64,000 nt of DNA from Bog-473 sp963804055 (GTDB taxonomy: Bacteria; Actinomycetota; Acidimicrobiia; Acidimicrobiales; RAAP-2). A program made the position numbers and the translations under genes. Under the pieces are notes generated by a model, which saw nothing but the letters and a program-made list of their open reading frames with translations, had not been told where the DNA came from and searched no databases. The stretch is taken from NCBI GenBank assembly GCA_963804055.1, contig CAWDOU010000003.1, positions 186,001 to 250,000 of the forward strand, in the 5' to 3' direction. Of this stretch, positions 51,592 through 61,481 are shown piece after piece (within the stretch, counting starts at the first letter, position 1; each line of letters begins with the position of its first letter).

Positions 51592-52658
51592 CGTGTCGCC
51601 TCGTGCTGGAGCCCCGAAGCCCCACCGTTCCCGTCCACGGCACCAGTTTCCCCGCCACCGAAGCCGAGGAGGCGGACCTCCGCCTGCAACACCACCCCGC
51701 TGTGCTCCGCCACCGCGTCGCGCACGTGGATCATGAGGGCGTGCACGTCGTCGGCCCGGCCGTCCTTGTCGGCCTGAATGAAGTTGGCGTGCTTCTCCGA
51801 CACGTGCGCCGTGCCCAGGCGGAAGCCCTTCAATCCGGCCGCCTCAATGAGCCTTCCCGCCGAGTCGCCCTCGGGGTTGGTGAAGACGGAGCCGGCATTG
51901 GAACCTCCCGGCTGGTGCTCGCGCCGCCATTTCACGATGGCGCTGACCGCCGCCTCCTCCTCGGCCGCCGAACCCCTCGTGACGGCCAACTCAGCCGACA
52001 GGACCACCTGGGAGTCCGCCACCGAGGAGGAGCGGTACCCGTAGTCCAGCCGGCCCACCTCGTCGGTCCCGCCGGCCTCACTCCAGAGGTCGGCCCAGGT
52101 GTAGCGGAGCAGACACGACGCCATGTCCGAGCCGTGGCCTCCGGCGTTCATGCGCACCGCACCGCCGAGCGACCCCGGGACGCCGACGGCCCACGACAAC
52201 CCGCTCCATCCCGCGTCGGCCACGCGGCGGGCCAGCACCGGCAGCGCCACGGCCGCTCCTGCCCGTACGACGCCCGGGGCGACGCCCGGGGGAACGCCCG
52301 GGGCGCCCGCCGGGGACGCACCCTCCCCCGCCGTCCCCGCCGGCAGGTCGATGCCGCCGAAACCGGTACCGAGATGCAGCACGATCCCGTCGAACCCCTC
52401 GTCCGCCACCAGCAGGTTGGAGCCGCGCCCGAGGACGAAGACCGCCGGGCGCGACGTCAGCGTCGCCGCGTACTGCCGCGCCGCCCGCCGCACCGCGGCG
52501 AGGTCCTCGGGACCCTCCACCTCGACATAGAGCGCCGCCGGTCCACCGACGCCATAGGTGGTCAGCGGCCCCAACGGCTTGCCCAGCGTGGCCCGATCGC
52601 CCACGGCTTCGGCCAGGGCGCGCAACCGGTGTCCGTCGTCCGGCGTCACGGTCGCCAC
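51588..52658 (-). CDS. murB: UDP-N-acetylenolpyruvoylglucosamine reductase
   Basis: MurB makes UDP-MurNAc with FAD and NADPH. The 356 aa product has the FAD site (LGRGSNLLVADEGFDGIVLH), GVPGSLGGAVRMNAGGHGSD, the active Ser in PGGSNAGSVFTNPEGD and the later VSEKHANFIQAD. Between the first two there is a Pro/Gly-rich insert (GASPAGAPGVPPGVAPGVVR). The start is GTG 52658, ten bases after murC ends. Its end overlaps ftsQ. Confidence 0.96.
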   Translation of the reverse strand: MATVTPDDGHRLRALAEAVGDRATLGKPLGPLTTYGVGGPAALYVEVEGPEDLAAVRRAARQYAATLTSRPAVFVLGRGSNLLVADEGFDGIVLHLGTGFGGIDLPAGTAGEGASPAGAPGVPPGVAPGVVRAGAAVALPVLARRVADAGWSGLSWAVGVPGSLGGAVRMNAGGHGSDMASCLLRYTWADLWSEAGGTDEVGRLDYGYRSSSVADSQVVLSAELAVTRGSAAEEEAAVSAIVKWRREHQPGGSNAGSVFTNPEGDSAGRLIEAAGLKGFRLGTAHVSEKHANFIQADKDGRADDVHALMIHVRDAVAEHSGVVLQAEVRLLGFGGGETGAVDGNGGASGLQHEATR

Positions 52659-52668
52659 TCCCAGCGCG

Positions 52669-54051
52669 TCACCACTGGGGTGACTCGAGCAGCTGGTCGG
52701 GCAAGGCGGTCAGATCGCCCGCGCCCAGGGTGAGGCACAGGTCGCCGGGTCGCAGCGCAGCGCCCACCGTCTGGCGCAACTCCTCCCAGCCCGCCACGTA
52801 GGTCACCGGGAGTCGCGGGTCCTGGTCCCGGACGGCGTCGGCCACCAGGCGGCCCGACACGCCGGGCACGGGACGCTCTCCCGCGCTGTAGATGTCGGTG
52901 ACCACCAGCACGTCGGCGTCGGCGAAGGCGGACCCGAATTCGGGCGCCAGTGCCGCGGTACGGGAGAAGCGGTGCGGCTGGAAGACCGCCACCACGCGGG
53001 CCCACCCTCCCGTCCGGGCGGTGGCGAGCGCGGCGCGCACCTCGGCCGGAAGGTGGGCGTAGTCGTCCACGAAGGTGACCCCGTTGGCCTGCCCGCGGAA
53101 CTCGAAGCGCCGTGTGACACCGGCGAAGCGGGCCAACGCCGCCTGGGCCGCCGCGAAGGGAGCCCCCGCCTGCAGAGCGGCCACCACCGCCACCGCCCCG
53201 TTCCGCGCGTTGTGCAAGCCCGGCACGCCGATGGCGACCGTGCCCATCTCTCCCTCGGGCCCCCGCAGGGTGAAGGACACGGAGCTGCGCTGGAGATCGA
53301 GGTGCTCCATGACATACGTCGATCCGGGGTCGGCCCCCACCGTGGTCGCGCCGTGCTCACGGCCGATCGCCTGTGCCTCGGGGTCGTCGGCGCACACGAC
53401 CGCGCCCAGCCGCGCACTCGCCACGAAGTCGGCGAAGGCGGCGCGCAGCACGTCGAAGGTCCCGTAGTAGTCGAGATGGTCCGGCTCCACGTTGGTGAGC
53501 ACGGCCAGGTCGGGGGCGATCGCCCGGAAGGTGCCGTAGCTCTCGTCGGCCTCGACGACCAGCCACTCGCCCGAGTCCCACACTGCGTTGGTCCCGATCT
53601 CGTTGACGTCGGCCCCGATGACGAAGGAGGGCCGCAGGCCCGCCTCGACCAGGATGAGCGACAGCATGGACGCGGTCGTGGTCTTCCCGTGCGTGCCCGT
53701 GACGGCCAGGCAGCGGCGCGTGGCACAGATGGCGGCCAACATCTCCGAACGGGGCGCCACCCGGATGCCCCGGGCGCGGGCCTCGGCCAGCTCGATGTTC
53801 TCGGCCTGGACGGCGGGCGAGTACGTCACCGCGTCGGCGCCCGCCACATGGTCCGGTCCGTGCCCGACCGCGACCGTGATGCCGTGGGAGCGGAGGCGCT
53901 CGGCGACCGGCGAGTCCTTCAGGTCCGAGCCCGAGACGCGGTGGCCCATGTCGCGCAGCACCAGGGCGATGGCGCTCATGCCCGCCCCGCCGATGCCCAC
54001 GATGTGGATGCGCCGGGGCACCCCGAGATTTAGGGCGCCGTCAGCGGGCAT
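52669..54051 (-). CDS. murC: UDP-N-acetylmuramate-alanine ligase
   Basis: MurC adds L-alanine to UDP-MurNAc. The 460 aa product has the Rossmann start (RIHIVGIGGAGMSAIALVLR), the ATP loop TGTHGKTTTASM (about residues 117-128), NVEPDHLDYYGTFD and the C-terminal domain (FVDDYAHLPAEVRAALATAR, FQPHRFSRTAAL). ATG 54051 overlaps the murG stop by 11 bases, so translation is coupled. Confidence 0.97.
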   Translation of the reverse strand: MPADGALNLGVPRRIHIVGIGGAGMSAIALVLRDMGHRVSGSDLKDSPVAERLRSHGITVAVGHGPDHVAGADAVTYSPAVQAENIELAEARARGIRVAPRSEMLAAICATRRCLAVTGTHGKTTTASMLSLILVEAGLRPSFVIGADVNEIGTNAVWDSGEWLVVEADESYGTFRAIAPDLAVLTNVEPDHLDYYGTFDVLRAAFADFVASARLGAVVCADDPEAQAIGREHGATTVGADPGSTYVMEHLDLQRSSVSFTLRGPEGEMGTVAIGVPGLHNARNGAVAVVAALQAGAPFAAAQAALARFAGVTRRFEFRGQANGVTFVDDYAHLPAEVRAALATARTGGWARVVAVFQPHRFSRTAALAPEFGSAFADADVLVVTDIYSAGERPVPGVSGRLVADAVRDQDPRLPVTYVAGWEELRQTVGAALRPGDLCLTLGAGDLTALPDQLLESPQW

Positions 54052-55186
54052 GGGCGTCCACCAGCTCGGCGACGCGGGCGGCCGCGTCGGGGTGTCCGTT
54101 CTGCCGGGCCGCATCGCGCATGGCTCGGAGGCGGTCCGGATCGGCCAGGAGCGCATCGAGCTCGAGGGCGAGGCGGCGGCCGTCGCACTCGCCGTCGGGG
54201 ATGCGCACGGCCGCGCCCATGGCCACGAGGGCCTCGGCGTTGCGGGTCTGGTGGTCGCGGGGCGCGCCGGGCAGCGGGACGAGGATGGCCGGGACACCGG
54301 CCACCAGGAGCTCGGCCACCGTCATGGCGCCGGCCCGGACGACGCACACGTCGGCTGCGTTGTAGAAGTCCGGCATCTTGTCCTCGAAGGGCACCACCGT
54401 GTAGTCGAGGCCTCCCCCGTCGCCCTCGGTCGCGGGCGCTCCGCCGGCGGGGGCGGGTACGAACGCCTCGTAGTCACGTCGGCCGGTGACGTGGTAGAGC
54501 GTGCGGTCGCCGTGGGCGGCCCAGGCTGCGGCCAGGTCGGCCACGGCGCGATTGACCTGACGGGCGCCGAGCGAGCCACCGGCGCACGCCACCGTCTGGC
54601 GATCCGGAGGCAGGCCCAGAGCCTGGCGGCTGGCGCCGCGGCCCTCCGACGTGCGGTCGAGTGTCGCCAGCTCGGGCCACACCGGCGTGCCGGTGACCTC
54701 GGAGCGGGGCAGGCCGGTTCCCGCGAAGGCCACCGCGTTCGCCGTGGCGACGCGGCCGAGAAGTCCGTTGACGGCTCCCGGGACCGAGTCCGTCGTCATG
54801 CAGACCAGCGGCACGCGGGTGAGGACCGCCGACAGGCCCGCCGGGAAGCTGGCATAGCCGCCCACGACGACGACCACGCGGGGCCGGCGGAGGAGGAACG
54901 ACGCCAGGGCGTGCACACAGGCCCACGCCAGGCCGACCACGGCTCCCAGGTTGGACCACCAGGCGGACGGGCGCATGCTCCGGCGCAGCCCGCGACCCGG
55001 CAGCAAGGTGTGAGGGAACTCGAGCGCCGGCCATGTCGTGGCCTCCTGTCCGCGACGCGAGCCGTAGAGCTCGATGGAGTCCGCGGCGTGCCCCCGTTCA
55101 ACCAGGGCGCGCGCGATCTGCAGCGAGGGGACGATGTGACCGCCCGTCCCTCCGCCCGCAATCACCGTGCCGCGCCGTGTGCTCAC
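54041..55186 (-). CDS. murG: MurG, lipid II synthase glycosyltransferase
   Basis: MurG adds GlcNAc to lipid I at the inner membrane face. The 381 aa product has the N-terminal loop VIAGGGTGGHIVPSLQIARA, the second G loop with VVVVGGYASFPAGLSAVLTR, GGSLGARQVNRAVADLAAAW and the UDP-GlcNAc site (VRAGAMTVAELLVAGVPAIL, then RDHQTRNAEALV). GTG 55186 overlaps the ftsW stop (GTGA). A Gly/Ala-rich insert lies near residues 240-255. Confidence 0.96.
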   Translation of the reverse strand: MSTRRGTVIAGGGTGGHIVPSLQIARALVERGHAADSIELYGSRRGQEATTWPALEFPHTLLPGRGLRRSMRPSAWWSNLGAVVGLAWACVHALASFLLRRPRVVVVVGGYASFPAGLSAVLTRVPLVCMTTDSVPGAVNGLLGRVATANAVAFAGTGLPRSEVTGTPVWPELATLDRTSEGRGASRQALGLPPDRQTVACAGGSLGARQVNRAVADLAAAWAAHGDRTLYHVTGRRDYEAFVPAPAGGAPATEGDGGGLDYTVVPFEDKMPDFYNAADVCVVRAGAMTVAELLVAGVPAILVPLPGAPRDHQTRNAEALVAMGAAVRIPDGECDGRRLALELDALLADPDRLRAMRDAARQNGHPDAAARVAELVDAHAR

Positions 55187-56496
55187 CGACCCCGGGCCGT
55201 GCCGGACGGGCGCCGACCCGACCCGGCGACCCGCAACGCAGTGACGCTCTCGCCCTGCCGGGCGACATTGATCAGGATGCCGGCCGCCGCCATGGTGATC
55301 ACCAGGGACGAACCGCCGAAGGAGATGAAGGGGAGCGGGATCCCGGTGACGGGCAGCACACCCACCACCGCCCCCACGTTGATCAGGGTCTCCGCCCCCA
55401 CCCAGGCCACCAGGCCCAGGGCGAGCAGCGCGCCGAAGCGGTCGGCGGACTGCACGGCCGCCCGGATGCCGAGCCACATGAACCCGCCCAAGAGGCCGAG
55501 CACCAGGAGAGCGCCGACGATCCCGAGCTGCTCCCCGATGACCGAGAAGATGAAGTCGGTGTGCGCGTTGGGGAGGAAGCCCCACTGCGCCTGGCCGCCC
55601 CCGAGGCCCGAGCCGACGAAGTGACCCGAGCCCAGGCCGATGAGCGACTGCATGACCTGGTACCCCGAACCCGAGCTGTGCGCGGAGGGGTCCATGAACG
55701 ACAGCAGCCGGGCCCGGCGGTACGGCGAGGCCACCGCCACGACCAGGGCCAGGCCCGCGAGCGCGGCCATCACCTTCATGACCGGCCCGAGCCGGACGCC
55801 GGAGACGAACAGGAGGGCGAGCGCGATGAAGCCCAGCACCATCGCTGTCCCCATGTCCGGCTGGGCCAGGATCAGCACACAGGCGAACCCCGTCACGATC
55901 AGGAGCGGCCCGATGATCCGCCTGTCGGCGGCATCCTCGTCGAGGCGGCGGGTGATGAAGTCGGCGGCGAACAGGGTGAGGGCGAGCTTCATCAGCTCGG
56001 ACGGCTGCAGGCGGAACTGCCCGAAGCCGACCCAGCGGCTCGAGCCCATGGCGTGGACGCCGAGGCCGGGGACGAGCACCACGAAGAGGAGACCGAACGT
56101 CACCAGCAGGATCAGCGGGCTGAAGCGCCGCAGCTTCCGGTAGTCGAGGCGGACGGCCAGCCACAACGCGACGGCGCCGATCGCCATCCACATCGCCTCG
56201 CGGATGAGGATGGCCCAGGGCGAGCCGTAGGTGGCGATGGAGATGACCGAGGATGCCGAGCCGACCATGACGAGCCCGATGAGGCAGAGCAGCACCACGT
56301 CGACGAGGAGCAGCGTCGAGACGGAGACGCGGTGGCTGCCGATGCGGATGCCCATGCCGGCGCTCCGGGCGTCCTCGCGGTGCGCTGCCGAGCGCGGCGC
56401 GGCGGCCGCAGTCTTGGCCGCCGGGGAACGGCGCGGCCGCGGTCTCGTGTGCCGCTCGGGCGGGGCGATGCTGCGGGACGGCGTCACGGCGCCCAT
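55183..56496 (-). CDS. ftsW: FtsW, SEDS-type septal glycosyltransferase
   Basis: FtsW polymerises glycan strands at the septum with its partner PBP (FtsI). The 437 aa product has about ten membrane helices, after a 55-residue basic N terminus. Family signatures are RWVGFGQFRLQPSELMKLAL, YQVMQSLIGLGSGHFVGSGL, GFLPNAHTDFIFSVIGEQLG and PLPFISFGGSSLVITMAAAG. The end overlaps murG. Between mraY and ftsW there is only a 136-base gap, where murD sits in many genomes. Confidence 0.96.
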   Translation of the reverse strand: MGAVTPSRSIAPPERHTRPRPRRSPAAKTAAAAPRSAAHREDARSAGMGIRIGSHRVSVSTLLLVDVVLLCLIGLVMVGSASSVISIATYGSPWAILIREAMWMAIGAVALWLAVRLDYRKLRRFSPLILLVTFGLLFVVLVPGLGVHAMGSSRWVGFGQFRLQPSELMKLALTLFAADFITRRLDEDAADRRIIGPLLIVTGFACVLILAQPDMGTAMVLGFIALALLFVSGVRLGPVMKVMAALAGLALVVAVASPYRRARLLSFMDPSAHSSGSGYQVMQSLIGLGSGHFVGSGLGGGQAQWGFLPNAHTDFIFSVIGEQLGIVGALLVLGLLGGFMWLGIRAAVQSADRFGALLALGLVAWVGAETLINVGAVVGVLPVTGIPLPFISFGGSSLVITMAAAGILINVARQGESVTALRVAGSGRRPSGTARGR

Positions 56497-56632
56497 CCCC
56501 TCGGGGCGCGGGCGCGCTGCTGTGATCGGTCCGACACCCGATGCATGACTGCAGTCTCCCCCACCGCGCGCCCGAAGTGGCGGACCGCGGCGCGGTCAGG
56601 CCCTGGGGCGCGCCCGTCCGACGCGGCGCCTG

Positions 56633-57673
56633 TCACGTGAACTTGGCCACCGTGAGGAAGTCGCCGTAGAAGATGCCGAGGCCGAGCGCGCAGAAGAGCC
56701 CGCCGAGGATCCAGAAGCGGACGATCACCGTGGTCTCGGGCCAGCCCCCGAGCTCGAAGTGATGGTGGATGGGGGCCATGCGGAAGACGCGCCGGTGGAA
56801 CACGCGGAAGCTGATGATCTGGATGATGACCGAGACGGTCTCCATGACGAAGAGCCCTCCGATCACCAGCAGGAGCAGATCGAGGTTGAGGAGGAGGCAC
56901 ACCGCCGCCAGGCCGGCGCCGATGGCCAGCGAGCCCGTGTCGCCCATGATGATCTTGGCGGGGGCCGCGTTCCACCACAGGAACCCGATGCAGGCACCGG
57001 CCAGCGCCACCGCCACCAGCGAGAGGTCGATGGCCGAGGCCGGGAGCACGTGGTAGATGACGTAGTGGCGGAAGACCCAGTAGCCCATGATCGACAGCAC
57101 GGCGAAGCAGAACGTCCCGGCTCCCGCCGCCAGGCCGTCCACTCCGTCGGTGATGTTCACCGCATTGGACGATCCGACCATGACCAGCACGGCGAAGAGG
57201 ACCCACAGGTAGGGGCCCATGTTGATGCCGATGGCGTCCGCCCGGGTGAACGAGAGCGCGGTCGAGGTGTGGGCCCAGTGGACCGCCAACTCGGCGAAGG
57301 CGAGGGCGCAGACCAGTTGCGCGGCCGACTTGCCCCGCTTGTTCAGGCCGAGGCTGCGCTTGTGGTGGACCTTGATGTAGTCGTCGAGGTAACCGATGAG
57401 CCCGAACGCCACGACGGCGCCGATGGCGAGGTAGCCGGTGCGCGAGAAGCGGATCTCGGTGCCGATGTGCCCGATCGCATACCCGAGGACCGTCGCCGCG
57501 ACAATGGCGATGCCCCCCATCGTCGGCGTCCCCGCCTTGGCGGAGTGGGAGGCGGGACCGTCCTCCCTGATGTGCTGGCCCAGCTCGCGCTTGCGGAAAT
57601 AGCGGATCAGGAAGGGGGTGAAGAGGATGGCGATCCAGAGGGCGATCCCACCCGAGACAAGCAGCCCGAGCAC
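56633..57673 (-). CDS. mraY: Phospho-MurNAc-pentapeptide translocase
   Basis: MraY makes lipid I on the membrane. The 346 aa product has about ten helices and the family motifs: TPTMGGIAIVAATVLGY, FGLIGYLDDYIKVHHKRSLG (DDY), NAVNITDGVDGLAAG, IIMGDTGSLAIG and FRMAPIHHHFELGGWPETTV (the HHH loop). GTG 57673 is six bases past the murE stop, so the genes are coupled by spacing. Confidence 0.97.
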   Translation of the reverse strand: MLGLLVSGGIALWIAILFTPFLIRYFRKRELGQHIREDGPASHSAKAGTPTMGGIAIVAATVLGYAIGHIGTEIRFSRTGYLAIGAVVAFGLIGYLDDYIKVHHKRSLGLNKRGKSAAQLVCALAFAELAVHWAHTSTALSFTRADAIGINMGPYLWVLFAVLVMVGSSNAVNITDGVDGLAAGAGTFCFAVLSIMGYWVFRHYVIYHVLPASAIDLSLVAVALAGACIGFLWWNAAPAKIIMGDTGSLAIGAGLAAVCLLLNLDLLLLVIGGLFVMETVSVIIQIISFRVFHRRVFRMAPIHHHFELGGWPETTVIVRFWILGGLFCALGLGIFYGDFLTVAKFT

Positions 57674-57679
57674 GTGTCG

Positions 57680-59248
57680 TCAGGCCTCCGAGGGAGCCTG
57701 GCGGGAGGACGGCTCGGCGCGTGCCGTCGCGGCACTGATCGGCATCCCCTCCTGCGGCGTCATCCAGGTCCTCGGATCCGAGGCGAAGCGCACCGTGAGC
57801 GCCCGGCGGGCCTCGACGGCGTCGTCGAAGGGAAGGCGCCTTCCGGCCACCTCCTGGTAGGTCTCGTGGCCCTTTCCCGCGATGATGACGACGTCGCCCG
57901 GCCGGGCCGCGGCGAGGGCCAGACGGATGGCGACGCCGCGGTCGGGCTCGACCGCGATGCGCGGGTTGGCCCGCCCGCCCGGGATCCCCGCCACCACCTC
58001 GTCGATGATGGCCTCGGGATCCTCGTCGCGCGGGTTGTCTGAGGTCAGGAACGCCAGGTCGCTCAGGTGCTCCGCCGCCGCGCCCATGAGGGGGCGCTTG
58101 GCGCGGTCGCGGTTCCCGCCGCAGCCGAAGACGCAGAGCACCCGGCCGGAACGTGCCAGCGCACGGCCCTCACCGAGCACGACCTCCAGCCCGGCCGGCG
58201 TGTGTGCGTAGTCGACCAGAACCGTGAAGGGCGGCCGGTCGGGGCTGGAGGACGGCCCCGGCGCGGCAATGACCTGCAGGCGTCCCGGGACCGGGCCCAG
58301 GTGGCCCATGGCCCGCGCGATCGCCGCCGGCCCGAGTTCCGGCTCGTCGAGGGCCAGTGCGGCCTCGGCCGCCAGCAGCGCGTTGTCGACGTTGATGGCG
58401 CCGGTGAGCGGTGTCGTGATGCGCTGCCCGCGCCAGGTGAACTCCGAATGGCCCGGGCGCAGCACGACGTCGGTGGCGTCCGCGTGCCGCACGGCGATCA
58501 TCGGGATGCGGGCACGCTCCAGCAGGCGCCGGCCCCAGGGATCGTCGGCATTGACGACGCCGCGCAGCGCGTGGCTCGGCGTGAAGAGCGTCGCTTTCGC
58601 CTCGAAGTACTTCTCCATGGTCCCGTGGTAGTCGAGATGGTCGTGGCTCAGGTTGGTGAAGACGGCCACGTCGAAGTGGATGCCCTCGACCCGCGACTGC
58701 ACCAGCGCATGGCTCGAGACCTCCATGGCCACGGCATGGCGATGGCCGTCGGACTTCTGGCGGTCGCGCACGCCGGCCAGAATCCGCTGCACCTCGGTGG
58801 CCTCCGGTGTCGTGCGCGTCCCCGAGAGCGTCCCCATCACGTTGGTGGGCCGGCCGGCGGCGCTGAGGAGGTCCCCCAACAGCTGCGTCACCGTCGTCTT
58901 GCCGTTGGTGCCCGTCACCCCGATCATCGAAAGGTCACGGGCCGGGTAGCCGTAGAAGGCGGCGGCCAGCCGCGCCATGACGGGTCGCATGGTCCCCGGG
59001 GCGATCCGGGTCTGCACCACGTCGTGGTCGATGAGCTCGGGGATGAAGTGCTCGCACAGGAGGCCGATGGCACCCCGGTCGACCGCCTCGGCGGCATGGG
59101 CGTGGCCGTCACTGATGCGGCCGGGCACGCAGCAGAAGAGGTCGCCGGGGACGACCCGGCGGCTGTCGTGCGAGATACCCCCCACCTCCACGGCGGAGGG
59201 GTCGCCGACGGACTCGATCACCTCTATGTCGTCGAAGAGGAGGTTCAT
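57680..59248 (-). CDS. murE: MurE, UDP-MurNAc-tripeptide ligase
   Basis: MurE adds the third amino acid to the stem peptide. The 522 aa product has the ATP loop GVTGTNGKTTVTQL (about residues 109-122), HDHLDYHGTMEKYFEAKATL with the carbamylated-Lys region, LVDYAHTPAGLE, and LTSDNPRDEDPEAI. DNPR in place of the D-x-N-P variants marks the meso-diaminopimelate enzymes, so the cell wall should carry mDAP. ATG 59248 or 59263 may be the start. Confidence 0.95.
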   Translation of the reverse strand: MNLLFDDIEVIESVGDPSAVEVGGISHDSRRVVPGDLFCCVPGRISDGHAHAAEAVDRGAIGLLCEHFIPELIDHDVVQTRIAPGTMRPVMARLAAAFYGYPARDLSMIGVTGTNGKTTVTQLLGDLLSAAGRPTNVMGTLSGTRTTPEATEVQRILAGVRDRQKSDGHRHAVAMEVSSHALVQSRVEGIHFDVAVFTNLSHDHLDYHGTMEKYFEAKATLFTPSHALRGVVNADDPWGRRLLERARIPMIAVRHADATDVVLRPGHSEFTWRGQRITTPLTGAINVDNALLAAEAALALDEPELGPAAIARAMGHLGPVPGRLQVIAAPGPSSSPDRPPFTVLVDYAHTPAGLEVVLGEGRALARSGRVLCVFGCGGNRDRAKRPLMGAAAEHLSDLAFLTSDNPRDEDPEAIIDEVVAGIPGGRANPRIAVEPDRGVAIRLALAAARPGDVVIIAGKGHETYQEVAGRRLPFDDAVEARRALTVRFASDPRTWMTPQEGMPISAATARAEPSSRQAPSEA

Positions 59249-59333
59249 GGGCACACGTGGCATGGGCGAACTGACAGCGTTGCATGCCGCGGACACCCCT
59301 GCGAGACGGCCGCAACGGGCGTGTCCAGCAGGA

Positions 59334-61481
59334 TCACGTGATGTCCTGCGCCTGGTCGGACGTCGACGCCGGGGCCGTGCCGGGCGTGGCGGCGGGCGTC
59401 TGGACGCCGGGGGTGGTGGGGATGTCGTAGCGGTGGAGCGCGTAGCTCATGATCTGCGAGAACACCGGCGCGGCGACCGTGCCGCCGAAGATGGGCGTCG
59501 GCCGGTCGAGCACCACGATCATGGACAGCGTGGGGTTGGCGGCCGGAGCGAAACCGACGAAGGACGCCATGTAGGCGCCCTGGATGTAGGAGTCGTGGCC
59601 GGCGGTCGGGATCTGCGCGGTGCCCGTCTTGCCCGCCACGGTGTACCCCGGCACGGCGGCGCTCGTCCCCGTGCCCTCGTTCACGACCTGCTCCAACATG
59701 GTGGACAGCTCGGCGTCGACGGACGGCGAGAAGACCTGGTGGGTCGCCGACGGGGCCGTGGACGTCACGCCACCCGACGGACTGACCGTGGCCTGAATGA
59801 GCTTGGGCGCCACGTACGTACCGCCGTTGGCGACCGCGTTGTATGCATCGAGCACCTGCAGCGCACTGACGGCGTCGACCTGGCCGATCGGCAGGGACAC
59901 GTAGTCCGTGGGCTCCCACTGGGCCGCGGTCGCCAGGAGCCCCGGGGACTCACCCGGGAAGTTCAGCCCCGTCGCCTGGCCGAAGCCGAGCGTCTTGACC
60001 TGGTTGAGCAAGCGCTGCTCCCCCACGCCTTGGGCGATCTCCGACGTCCCGATGTTCGACGACTGCGCCAGGATCTGCGTGGCGGTGAGTTGCTCGGTGG
60101 GGTGGGTTTCGGCGTCGTGGAACGTCGACCCGTCCAGGCTGATGTGGTCGGGCACCGTGAACACGGAGTTGGGATTGATGAGGCCGTCCTGCAGCGCGGC
60201 CGAGAAGGTCACGAGCTTGAAGACCGAGCCCGGCTCGTAGAGCTGCGTCAACGCCAGGTTGCTGGCCGCCTCGTTGATGGCGTCCTTCGGGCCGATCGGC
60301 ACCACGCCTCCGGGGTCCGAGGGAGCCGCCGCGGGCGTGGCACCGAGCGCCGCCGGATGGGTGGCGACGAGATTGGCCATGGAGAGGATCTGGCCCGTCT
60401 TCACATCCATGACGACGGCCGTGCCGCTGGTGGAGTTGGAGGTCTCGATGGCCTTGGCCAACGCCTGCTCGGACTCGTACTGGAGTTGGGAGTCGAGGGT
60501 CAACTCCAGACCGGTCCCCGGGCTCGACGCCACGAGCTGGGTCGCGGGCGACTGTGGCAGGGTCACGCCGGCAGGCGACTGCTGAATCGTCTCGCTGCCG
60601 TTCTTTCCGGCGAGGAGGGGGTTGTCGCCGTATTCCAGCCCGGCCGCGCCCTTCCCGGCGCCGTTCGTGAACCCCACGACGGGCGCGGCCAGGTTCCCGT
60701 TCGGCACCTCACGCTTGGAGTCGGCGATGAGCGAGATCCCGGTGAAGGAGTCCGCCGTGAGCGTCTGCCCGGTCGACTGGGGGAGCTGGCGGGCCAGGAC
60801 CACGTAGCCGGTCTGCCGGTGCAGCTCGGCGGCCAGCGTCGCCTCGGGCACGTGGATGATGGGCGAGAGGGCCTTGGCCGTCTGCACAGGGTGGGCGATC
60901 TGGAAGTCGTCGGCGACGACGTCGTCCGTCGGGACGGAGAGCGCGAGCGGCGCGCCGTCCCGGTCGTAGATGCCACCGCGCAACGAGGGCAGCGCCACCG
61001 AGATGGAGGACTCCCCCCGCGCCGCCGCCTGGTACGTGCCGGAGTGCAGCACCTGGACGTCGATCAGGCGGGCGACGACCAACAGCATCGCGAGAATGAG
61101 GACGCCGCGGATGAGTCGCACCCGGCGGGTGAAGGTCCCGCTCTCCCAGCCGCGCCGTTGACGCAACGGGGAGACCTTGGCCGGTGGGCGGTGTGGCCGT
61201 GGACGGGGTCGGGCAGACGGGGCTGCGGTGGCGGCGACGGGACGGCGGGGTACGGCAGGCTGCCGTCGTCCCGGCGGGGCGGGACGAGCGGGCCGCGCCC
61301 GCGGCGGCGTCCGCGTGCCGGTCGACGACGCCCGCCCCGGCGACGGAGTCGTGGGACGCGCGGTGCGTCCCTGGCTCCGGCCCGCGGCCGTTCTCGCACT
61401 GCCCTGTCCCGCTCTTGCGCTGCTCTGGCGGCCTGAACCAGCGCGCGCGCGGTCAGCCTCGTGTCGGGTCGTCACACTCAC
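59334..61481 (-). CDS. ftsI: FtsI-type septal penicillin-binding protein
   Basis: The transpeptidase cross-links septal peptidoglycan. The 715 aa product has a 120-residue Arg/Pro/Ser-rich cytoplasmic tail, one membrane helix (VLILAMLLVVARLIDVQVLH), a dimerisation domain (YDRDGAPLALSVPTDDVVAD) and a transpeptidase domain with SxxK in YEPGSVFKLVTFS (about Ser 419), SSN near 474 and AGKTGTAQIP near 615. The GTG at 61481 overlaps the ftsL stop by four bases, matching the other gene junctions. The long tail is unusual. Confidence 0.94.
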   Translation of the reverse strand: MSVTTRHEADRARAGSGRQSSARAGQGSARTAAGRSQGRTARPTTPSPGRASSTGTRTPPRARPARPAPPGRRQPAVPRRPVAATAAPSARPRPRPHRPPAKVSPLRQRRGWESGTFTRRVRLIRGVLILAMLLVVARLIDVQVLHSGTYQAAARGESSISVALPSLRGGIYDRDGAPLALSVPTDDVVADDFQIAHPVQTAKALSPIIHVPEATLAAELHRQTGYVVLARQLPQSTGQTLTADSFTGISLIADSKREVPNGNLAAPVVGFTNGAGKGAAGLEYGDNPLLAGKNGSETIQQSPAGVTLPQSPATQLVASSPGTGLELTLDSQLQYESEQALAKAIETSNSTSGTAVVMDVKTGQILSMANLVATHPAALGATPAAAPSDPGGVVPIGPKDAINEAASNLALTQLYEPGSVFKLVTFSAALQDGLINPNSVFTVPDHISLDGSTFHDAETHPTEQLTATQILAQSSNIGTSEIAQGVGEQRLLNQVKTLGFGQATGLNFPGESPGLLATAAQWEPTDYVSLPIGQVDAVSALQVLDAYNAVANGGTYVAPKLIQATVSPSGGVTSTAPSATHQVFSPSVDAELSTMLEQVVNEGTGTSAAVPGYTVAGKTGTAQIPTAGHDSYIQGAYMASFVGFAPAANPTLSMIVVLDRPTPIFGGTVAAPVFSQIMSYALHRYDIPTTPGVQTPAATPGTAPASTSDQAQDIT

